Shown here piece after piece: positions 1 to 5,091 of a DNA stretch of 5,091 bases. Each line of letters begins with the position of its first letter. Position 1 is the first letter of the stretch. Made by a program: the position numbers and the translations under genes. Under the pieces are notes generated by a model that did not search any database, had not been told where the DNA came from, and worked only from the letters and a program-made list of their open reading frames with translations. The DNA is from Candidatus Cloacimonadota bacterium. Its GTDB lineage: Bacteria; Cloacimonadota; Cloacimonadia; Cloacimonadales; JAFGVF01. The stretch lies in the NCBI GenBank assembly GCA_016938155.1, contig JAFGVF010000187.1, positions 1 to 5,091 on the forward strand, read 5' to 3'.

Positions 1-280
1 GCACCCCGCATCATTCTATGTGCAGTATGGTTTGAGAGTTACCCTTAATACAGATAATCGTATCGTCTCCAATACAACACTTACGGATGAGTATATGATT
101 GCTATTGAGCAACTCGGGTTCAATTATCAAGACATCAAAAACATAATTATTAACGGTTACAAGAGTGCCTTTATCCATTACAAAGAGAGAGTTAATCTTC
201 TTAACTCCGCCTTGAAAGAAATGAAGGAACTGGAAGCTGAACACATGCAGGAAACTCTGGATGTTGATTCGGTAATTTAA
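1..280 (+). CDS. add: Adenosine deaminase, C-terminal part (5' end outside window)
   Basis: Adenosine deaminase is a zinc-dependent cytosolic enzyme of purine salvage that converts adenosine or deoxyadenosine to inosine or deoxyinosine. Only the last 92 codons are visible. The reading frame is open from base 2, so the GTG at base 20 is an internal Val codon and not a start. The visible part begins HPASFYVQYGLRVTLNTDN. The stretch GLRVTLNTDN (visible residues 10-19) matches the last beta-strand motif of the amidohydrolase-fold deaminases, whose Asp (visible residue 18) is a zinc ligand. The following NTTLTDEY and NGYKSAF segments match the C-terminal helices of the family. The second Asp of the classical TDD motif is Asn here; from memory, this TDN form also occurs in actinobacterial-type deaminases. 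The gene ends at TAA 278-280 and converges on the kinase gene. A related 6-aminodeoxyfutalosine or adenine deaminase cannot be fully excluded from the C-terminus alone. Confidence 0.85.
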   Translation, partial: HPASFYVQYGLRVTLNTDNRIVSNTTLTDEYMIAIEQLGFNYQDIKNIIINGYKSAFIHYKERVNLLNSALKEMKELEAEHMQETLDVDSVI

Positions 281-295
281 ATGAGCAGAATATAA

Positions 296-327
296 GCTTC
301 CTGTCGGGTTTAGAGCCGACGGGAAGC
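296..327. terminator. Hairpin between convergent genes, likely bidirectional terminator
   Basis: Bases 296-307 (GCTTCCTGTCGG) pair with 316-327 (CCGACGGGAAGC), forming a 12-bp GC-rich stem with an 8-base loop. The single imperfect pair, bases 302 and 321, is a G-U wobble in the plus-strand RNA and a C/A mismatch in the minus-strand RNA. It lies 15 bases after the adenosine deaminase stop. On the minus strand it overlaps the last codons of the kinase, whose TAA (312-310) sits in the loop. The minus-strand RNA continues TTATATTCTG after the stem, a weak U-rich tail. The plus-strand RNA has no U tract, so termination in that direction is less certain. Confidence 0.65.
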
Positions 328-2547
328 AAAGTGGTTGATACTTTCCAATAGTTTAAACTTGTTAATGGGCTTTGAGACATAATCATTAGCACCCTGCTCA
401 ATCAGATTTTCCTTATCCCCACTCATTGCCTGTGCGGTTAGAGCAATCACATACAAATCTTTCAAGTCTTTATCACCTCTAATCCTCTTCAAAGTCTCAT
501 AACCATCCATAACAGGCATTTGAATATCAAGCAGAAGCAGATCATAATGCTTCATCTTCAACTTTTTCAGAGCTTCCAATCCATTGGGTACTATATCAAA
601 AGTATGTTGAGCACTACCAATAAGGAATCCAATCAGTCTTTGATTAATATGGTTATCTTCGGCGATGAGAATATGTAAAGGCTTCACCACACTCACAGTT
701 ATTTCACTCTGCTCATCTTCCTTCTCTATGTTTACTGAATCAGGAATATCGATTGGTAATTCTATATAAAAAGTTGTACCCACGCCCACTTCTGTACTGA
801 AAGTTATCTCGCCTCGCATCAAATCAACCAATCTCTTAGTTATGGCAAGTCCAAGTCCAGTTCCGCCATAAATGCTGTGATTTTGTCCTTTTACCTGTTT
901 AAAAGGTTCAAATACATCAGAATGAAACTCTTTCGGAATTCCGATACCAGTATCAGATACAGATATATCCATTACATTATTCGCACACGAAACATGATAA
1001 ACAACTGCTCCGTTATGGGTGAATTTTATAGCATTATTAAGTAGATTTACCAATACCTGCTTCAATTTCTGGCTATCGGAAATGAAGAATTCAGGTAAAT
1101 CATCGTTTAGCTTCCCCTGGAACCGCAGTCCCTTTTCCTCGGCTGAAGCAATAAACAGGTTATCAACATTCAGGAAAAACTCTTTTGTGTTGATGATATC
1201 TCTGCTTACATCCTGAGAACCTGATTCTATCTTAGAAATATCAAGCACATCATTGATAATGTTCAATAAATAATCTGCAGAGCTTTTAATATGCCTCAGA
1301 AACTCGTTATTTTGTTCATCCTTGATAGTTTCAAGGAGAATATCTGTAAATCCGATAATCGAATTCATCGGGGTTCTGATATCATGGCTCATATTTGCAA
1401 GAAAGAGACTTTTTGAACGGTTTGCCTGTTCGGATTCATTTGCCAGATACTCGGCTTTAATTCTGCTTTCAGATAACTCTTCCTCTATCAACTTCCGCTT
1501 TGCAATCTCTGCTTGCATTTCCTCGTTCTTACGACGGATACTTGCATTCTGTTCTGCTCGGGTTTGTAGTTGTACTTTTAAATTACTGTTCTTCAGATGA
1601 AACCGTTCTACTAAGACGGCACCGATAATAATTATCAATGAAAGAACGATGATCGTGATTGTGTAATAAAGCTTTTCCTGGTTTCGGTAAATGTATTTTA
1701 TCGGGCAGATATTTAGTATCTCGAAATCAGTTCCTTCAACATTGATTCTTGAAACGACAACCTCAATTATGCTCCCGTAAATAGTCTTAACCGTTACTTT
1801 CTTAAATTTGTTGGTTTTGAAACTGTCTAAGGGAGGAAATTCTTTCAGACTATATCGGAGGTGAATCCCTTCTTTATAGTTAGATTCCTCAAATCCGGGC
1901 AGCAGAAGGATTGTCGTAATATTACTTGCACTCATGTGTTTATCAGGGAAGAAAGCCGGATTATTGATGAAAGTAAGTATTTTGCCACGGTATTGACCCT
2001 TATAAATAATGGGGTTACAATAAAGTATTGAATAGGAATACTCCTGCATAAAACCGTGCAATTTCCCGACTTTTAGAACCCTTGTACGAATCTCCGAAAA
2101 CTCTGGTGAGTAAATATCCGTTGAGTCGGCAAGGGGGTGAACAGATGAGACAATCTCATTCCCTTTTTCATCGATTAAAACGATTTGTCTATAAAAGGGA
2201 GTTCCATCAACTTCCTGCAACTTCAAGAACTCGGAAAACTCCTTTTTAATTTGGAATCTGCTATATTTTAACCCATATTTCTCCGACATTCCTAAATCAA
2301 GATTGGAAAAATAAGTATCTAAAACCTGATTCCTGCTTAAACCATTGATATCGTTCACAAACAACTTCAACAGCTCTGAGCTTCGTTTAGTTTCTAAGAC
2401 TTGATCCTTAAAATGACTCTCCATTGCCGCAAACTCTAAACGATGTAAGTCTTCATACTCTAATTTTATCAGAATGCCTATCAGACTGATAAACAGCACG
2501 ATTATAAGTACGAGCGAATATATGCGGATTTGAGAGTTTTTAAGCAT
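310..2547 (-). CDS. Hybrid histidine kinase, membrane-bound sensor with C-terminal receiver domain
   Basis: This is an inner-membrane sensor kinase of 745 residues counted from the ATG at 2547. Hydrophobic segments at about residues 9-28 and 294-313 flank an extracytoplasmic region of about 265 residues. That region has a Cache-like look (YSPEFSEI, later NPIIYKGQYRGKILTF), but this assignment is tentative. A charged coiled coil (about 317-377) leads to a HisKA domain with MSHDIRTP, phospho-acceptor His388. The HATPase_c domain follows, with N box NLLNNAIKF (501-509), G1 DTGIGI (532-537), F box FEPF (546-549) and G2 GGTGLGL (561-567). The receiver domain (about 624-742) keeps Glu630-Asp631, phospho-acceptor Asp674, Thr704 and Lys726. 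All key residues are present, so it should be active. There is no HPt or output domain, so phosphate probably passes to a partner encoded elsewhere. A GTG at 2550 directly precedes the ATG and is an alternative start with a 4-base overlap. The ligand and target genes are unknown. Confidence 0.93.
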   Translation of the reverse strand: MLKNSQIRIYSLVLIIVLFISLIGILIKLEYEDLHRLEFAAMESHFKDQVLETKRSSELLKLFVNDINGLSRNQVLDTYFSNLDLGMSEKYGLKYSRFQIKKEFSEFLKLQEVDGTPFYRQIVLIDEKGNEIVSSVHPLADSTDIYSPEFSEIRTRVLKVGKLHGFMQEYSYSILYCNPIIYKGQYRGKILTFINNPAFFPDKHMSASNITTILLLPGFEESNYKEGIHLRYSLKEFPPLDSFKTNKFKKVTVKTIYGSIIEVVVSRINVEGTDFEILNICPIKYIYRNQEKLYYTITIIVLSLIIIIGAVLVERFHLKNSNLKVQLQTRAEQNASIRRKNEEMQAEIAKRKLIEEELSESRIKAEYLANESEQANRSKSLFLANMSHDIRTPMNSIIGFTDILLETIKDEQNNEFLRHIKSSADYLLNIINDVLDISKIESGSQDVSRDIINTKEFFLNVDNLFIASAEEKGLRFQGKLNDDLPEFFISDSQKLKQVLVNLLNNAIKFTHNGAVVYHVSCANNVMDISVSDTGIGIPKEFHSDVFEPFKQVKGQNHSIYGGTGLGLAITKRLVDLMRGEITFSTEVGVGTTFYIELPIDIPDSVNIEKEDEQSEITVSVVKPLHILIAEDNHINQRLIGFLIGSAQHTFDIVPNGLEALKKLKMKHYDLLLLDIQMPVMDGYETLKRIRGDKDLKDLYVIALTAQAMSGDKENLIEQGANDYVSKPINKFKLLESINHFASRRL

Positions 2548-3371
2548 CACTGAAAGAATTCCGGGAAATACTCTTTTACAAAGGGGTAATACTTTTCAAC
2601 AAGTTTGTTATATCTGCCATCCTTGTGAATAACTCCTAAAAATTTGTTGAATTCCCTCTTCAGATCCGGTGAATCCTTTGCAAAGGCTGCTGCTGTTATC
2701 TGTTTATCCGAAACAGGTCCAATCACTTTTATTTTATCCGGCCATTTTGAAAGTGCCAGTAATGCTTCAGCGACATCCAGAAAAGCTGCGTCTGCCAATC
2801 CTGATATCATCGCAGGAGCAACTTCAGTAACCGAGCCGTCAAAAGCTACGAAATTGAAGCCACTATCTCCAAGACCATATAGTTTAGGGTCAAGACAAGT
2901 ATTTTCAACTACTATTATCTTGATATCTTTCATCTTCTCACGGGTATTTTTTCTATCTTTCTCTATAGAACCTGAAGGTTTAATCGGTTTAATGGGTGAA
3001 TCCTGTTGCGTTATCATCCAGACCTGAGTTGGAAAAGTTGGTTCTGAAAAATCAACTAATTCAGCTCTCCAAGGCAGAACTGTCATTCCGGTACAGATTA
3101 CATCTCCCTCTTTACCTTTTATTCCCGTTCCGGTCAATGCAGGAATTATAACATCCCAATCAGAACTAACGAACTCGTACTTTACTCCCAAATATTCAGC
3201 GAACATTTGAATTAACTCCACACTAAACCCATCTCCACTCCCTGTTATAAAATTAGCGTAATTAATCCCTAAATGCCGAATACAATTGTTCTCTTTAATC
3301 TCTTTCAAATCTGTTGAATAGAGTACAATTGTACAAATCACAATCAGGATACAGAATATGGTTCGCTTCAT
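2547..3371 (-). CDS. Periplasmic solute-binding protein, family 3 (SBP_bac_3), probable amino acid or polar solute binder
   Basis: The protein has 274 residues from the ATG at 3371, chosen because AGGAGG lies 4 bases upstream. An in-frame ATG at 3398 would add nine residues but has no ribosome binding site and falls inside the promoter-like region. The N-terminus (MKRTIFCILIVICTIVLYST) is a Sec-type signal peptide; no good lipobox is seen, so it is probably soluble in the periplasm. The family-3 pattern is clear: GFSVELIQMFAEYLGVKYEF (about 49-68), the signature MTVLPWRAELVDFSEP (96-111) with the usual ligand-contacting Arg (Arg102), and GLADAAFLDVAEALL (191-205) with Asp199 in the usual second contact position. 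A basic, charged loop (about 126-148) is longer than usual. No ABC permease or ATPase is adjacent; the next gene is a sensor kinase whose start overlaps this stop. A sensory rather than transport role is therefore likely, by inference. The ligand cannot be deduced. Confidence 0.85.
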   Translation of the reverse strand: MKRTIFCILIVICTIVLYSTDLKEIKENNCIRHLGINYANFITGSGDGFSVELIQMFAEYLGVKYEFVSSDWDVIIPALTGTGIKGKEGDVICTGMTVLPWRAELVDFSEPTFPTQVWMITQQDSPIKPIKPSGSIEKDRKNTREKMKDIKIIVVENTCLDPKLYGLGDSGFNFVAFDGSVTEVAPAMISGLADAAFLDVAEALLALSKWPDKIKVIGPVSDKQITAAAFAKDSPDLKREFNKFLGVIHKDGRYNKLVEKYYPFVKEYFPEFFQ

Positions 3372-3375
3372 TATT

Positions 3376-3381
3376 CCTCCT
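3376..3381 (-). promoter_or_regulatory. Strong Shine-Dalgarno sequence deciding the binding-protein start
   Basis: The minus strand reads AGGAGG followed by AATA and the ATG at 3371, a near-ideal ribosome binding site. No comparable site precedes the upstream in-frame ATG at 3398, so translation most likely begins at 3371. Confidence 0.8.
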
Positions 3382-3387
3382 AAATTT

Positions 3388-3415
3388 CTTTTAAACATTT
3401 TGAGATAGCTGTCAA
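3388..3415 (-). promoter_or_regulatory. Candidate sigma-70-type promoter for the binding protein / kinase operon
   Basis: On the minus strand a perfect TTGACA (3415-3410) is followed by a 16-bp spacer and TAAAAG (3393-3388), which matches four of six bases of TATAAT. Predicted transcription would begin near 3381, leaving only about ten bases of leader including the Shine-Dalgarno. This is unusually tight and lowers confidence. The minus 10 element is weak, and if the organism uses a Bacteroidota-type sigma factor the consensus would differ. Confidence 0.35.
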
Positions 3416-3449
3416 GTATTATTGGCTTTAGCTATATTCTTATCTCAAA
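3399..3449. repeat. 9-bp perfect inverted repeat, candidate operator
   Basis: TTTGAGATA at 3399-3407 is repeated as its exact reverse complement TATCTCAAA at 3441-3449, with a 33-bp spacer. Half-site centres are 42 bp apart, close to four helical turns. The promoter-proximal half lies between the candidate minus 35 and minus 10 elements of the operon and the other half lies upstream of the minus 35. An AGCTAT at 3430-3435 also mirrors the ATAGCT that overlaps the first half (3405-3410). Regulation is inferred from placement only; a chance repeat in AT-rich DNA is possible. Confidence 0.35.
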
Positions 3450-3552
3450 GCATGAAGTTGAAATACAATGCAGTTTAACACTATCGTAAAACCTTATGTC
3501 TCCTGAACACCTTTAACAAAAATGCATAGCTTCAAAAACAAATATCTATAAG

Positions 3553-5091
3553 CTAATAAGCATTTCGGGCTACCCGAAATCCTAAATCCTCCCGCCTGAG
3601 TGTATTGCTTCCATAATTCTGGTACGAAATCCGACAATAAGTTCCACTGTCATTCCAGCTTCCTCCATGCCATAAACGGCTCGAACCCGACTCCGGTCCA
3701 TGTGGGTCTGTCTTCATTTCGGTAGTATATGTCTCATAGAAATCCCAAACCCATTCCCAAACATTTCCAGTCATATCATAAATATCGAGGACATTTGGGC
3801 TCTTAGTTCCAACAGGATGTGTCTTCTTCTTAGAATTTGATTCATACCAAGCAACCTTGCCAAGGGAGTTTGAACCACTGTATTTTAGGTCATTAAATCT
3901 ACTCCCCTCCCGAGCAGCAAATTCCCATTCTGCTTCAGTTGGCAGTCGATACCCGTTAGCTGTCCAGTCACAGCTTACATAGTTAGTTTTGTCGCTATCC
4001 TCTTTCCATCCTGCTGGCCATAATCGAGTATCCACGCCTGAATTGTAATAGCTATAACATGGAGTCAATCCTTCCAACTCGCTCAATCTGTTGCAAAATT
4101 CAATACACTCATACCAATTGACATTTTCAATCGGAAGATTCTCACCTTGAAATCTTGCCGGAATATCCCCCATCACAGATAACCACTCAATTTGACTTAC
4201 TTCATACTTTCCAATATAGAATGAAGATACTGAAACAGCTTGTATGGGTTGCAGAGCTAATGCATCCTCACCTCCACCCATTTCGAAAGTATCTCCGGGA
4301 ACAAATACCATATCTATCATCTTATGATTGGTTGTTTGGAGTAATACAGATGTTTCTGTTAATGGTTCAGTTGAAAGTGTTGTTGGTTTGATTTCTTTCT
4401 CCATCACTATATCCATAACAGTATCTTGGTCTTTTCCGATTATGAAACTGAATTGCTTTGCTGAAAAGGTATTTGCAGTAGCAGTTCCGGTATATTCTCC
4501 TGTAGGAAGTACCAACTTGTTTGCTCCGACCCAGCTTTCCCCGGAGTTAAGATTTATTCGTGCCTCTATGGGTACAACCGTAAAAAGCAATTTACCAATG
4601 TTTCTGTTAAGCTTAATTACTTCGTTTGCCTCGGAGCCTTTGCTTAAAGTTATCTGGCGAGTTGCTGTCTCATACCCCTCTTTACTGATTTCTACTTTAT
4701 GAACTCCTGGGGCTAACTCCAAGGTTTTAGTATTCCTAATCTGGTTATCCACTTTTACTTCTGCATCTGAGGGGTCTATCGCAAGAGTTAGGGTAATGGA
4801 AGATTTTTCAAGAGAATAACTAAAAGTATTAGAGCTTTCCTCGGTAATAGTTATAGATTCATCAATTGTATCAAATCCTCCTTTCACTAACCGGAGATTG
4901 TATGTACCGGGATACTTGAAAAACTGTTTATCGGTATTCCCTTCAAGTAGATTGTCAACAAATACCTGTGCCTGAATAGGGATACTTTTCACTGTAACTG
5001 TCACAAGTTCTACCTGCTGCAATACAATATCTTTAAAAAGGACATTCTGCTCATTTATTTCAATTTGCTTACTATATGTTTTGTATCCCCC
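3553..5091 (-). CDS. Secreted or surface PEGA-repeat protein with C-terminal FGE-sulfatase (SUMF1-like) domain, 5' end outside window
   Basis: The frame is open from base 5091 to TAG at 3555-3553, giving 512 visible residues. The TTG at 5022 is therefore an internal Leu codon, because the codons before it (GGYKTYSKQIEINEQN) read as the end of another PEGA repeat. Numbering from the first visible residue, PEGA-type beta repeats cover about 30-97 and 98-164, with a third diverged copy at about 165-232. PEGA repeats, such as APGVHKVEISKEGYE, usually occur in cell-surface proteins. A linker (about 233-256) leads to an FGE-sulfatase domain (about 258-512) with MVFVPGDTFEMGG, YEVSQIEW, GYRLPTEAEWEFAAREG, YDMTGNVWEWVWD, WHGGSWNDSG and LGFRVAR. 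In true formylglycine-generating enzymes two Cys act near the GSW motif. Here the first aligns with Asp481 and only Cys486 remains, so sulfatase activation is unlikely. The domain more likely has a binding, structural or other role. No signal peptide can be judged because the N-terminus is missing. It lies in the same orientation as the sensor pair but 181 bp away. Confidence 0.88.
   Translation of the reverse strand, partial: GGYKTYSKQIEINEQNVLFKDIVLQQVELVTVTVKSIPIQAQVFVDNLLEGNTDKQFFKYPGTYNLRLVKGGFDTIDESITITEESSNTFSYSLEKSSITLTLAIDPSDAEVKVDNQIRNTKTLELAPGVHKVEISKEGYETATRQITLSKGSEANEVIKLNRNIGKLLFTVVPIEARINLNSGESWVGANKLVLPTGEYTGTATANTFSAKQFSFIIGKDQDTVMDIVMEKEIKPTTLSTEPLTETSVLLQTTNHKMIDMVFVPGDTFEMGGGEDALALQPIQAVSVSSFYIGKYEVSQIEWLSVMGDIPARFQGENLPIENVNWYECIEFCNRLSELEGLTPCYSYYNSGVDTRLWPAGWKEDSDKTNYVSCDWTANGYRLPTEAEWEFAAREGSRFNDLKYSGSNSLGKVAWYESNSKKKTHPVGTKSPNVLDIYDMTGNVWEWVWDFYETYTTEMKTDPHGPESGSSRLWHGGSWNDSGTYCRISYQNYGSNTLRREDLGFRVARNAY

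Larger units (their letters stand above)
3372..3552. other. 181-bp intergenic region between the PEGA/FGE gene and the sensor operon
   Basis: It holds the candidate promoter, inverted repeat and ribosome binding site described separately, all in its left half. The right half (about 3450-3552) is AT-rich and has no convincing open reading frame. I saw no strong stem followed by a T tract after the PEGA/FGE stop, so read-through into the sensor operon cannot be excluded. Confidence 0.6.

Noticed and set aside
11..401. Minus-strand open frames at 11-244 and 201-401.
   Set aside because: The first is antisense to the conserved adenosine deaminase C-terminus. The second runs through the hairpin and the kinase 3' end in another frame. 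Neither has supporting features.
1019..1600. Plus-strand open frames at 1019-1216 and 1322-1600.
   Set aside because: They are antisense to the conserved kinase and HATPase domains, have no recognisable protein features or ribosome binding sites, and are explained as shadows of the kinase gene.
2644..3027. Plus-strand open frame of 127 codons opposite the binding protein.
   Set aside because: The Ser/Ala-rich translation is typical of antisense frames. The minus-strand frame has clear family-3 signatures.
3450..3552. Possible intrinsic terminator after the PEGA/FGE stop, near GAAGCTATGCATTTTTG on the minus strand.
   Set aside because: The ATGCAT palindrome is too short to form a stable stem, and no GC-rich stem precedes the T run.
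3553..3700. The C-terminal GGSWN...LGFRVAR region resembles the variable region of diversity-generating retroelement target proteins, which share this fold.
   Set aside because: Only four Asn (AAT) codons are scattered in the segment, there is no cluster of AAC/AAT codons, and no template repeat or reverse transcriptase is visible in the window. The motif is general for FGE-sulfatase domains.
4155..4702. Plus-strand open frames at 4155-4391 and 4328-4702.
   Set aside because: They overlap each other and lie opposite the PEGA/FGE coding sequence, with no recognisable domain.

Overview
This window comes from a bacterial chromosome with modest GC (by eye about 40%). It has four protein-coding genes and no sign of rRNA, tRNA, CRISPR or insertion sequences. 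PEGA-repeat plus FGE-sulfatase-type secreted proteins, hybrid histidine kinases and periplasmic binding proteins are common in Gram-negative FCB-type lineages (for example Cloacimonadota or Bacteroidota relatives) and in some spirochaetes. That taxonomic guess is an inference from gene content only and is low confidence.

Layout from left to right. The 3' end of an adenosine deaminase gene (1-280, plus strand) converges on a minus-strand block. The two transcripts meet at a 12-bp-stem hairpin (296-327), which is the likely shared transcription end. On the minus strand, read right to left, come a large secreted or surface protein with PEGA-type repeats and a C-terminal FGE-sulfatase-like domain (3553 to beyond 5091, 5' end outside the window), a 181-bp gap, a family-3 periplasmic solute-binding protein (2547-3371), and a membrane-bound hybrid histidine kinase (310-2547). 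The stop codon of the binding protein and the start of the kinase overlap, so these two form a tight, probably translationally coupled pair.

The central unit is the binding protein plus kinase pair. It resembles a BvgS/EvgS-type sensor in which the ligand-binding module is encoded as a separate secreted protein. A plausible model, which is inference, is that the binding protein captures a small solute in the periplasm and signals to the kinase's large extracytoplasmic domain. The kinase then autophosphorylates on His388 and passes phosphate to its own receiver domain at Asp674. No HPt domain, DNA-binding regulator or ABC-transporter permease/ATPase is visible here. The gap upstream of the pair holds a promoter-like sequence and a 9-bp inverted repeat that could be an operator.

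No clearly undescribed system is evident. The points most worth checking are the split sensor pair, the promoter-associated dyad, the probable loss of the FGE catalytic cysteine, and the hairpin that encloses the kinase stop codon.
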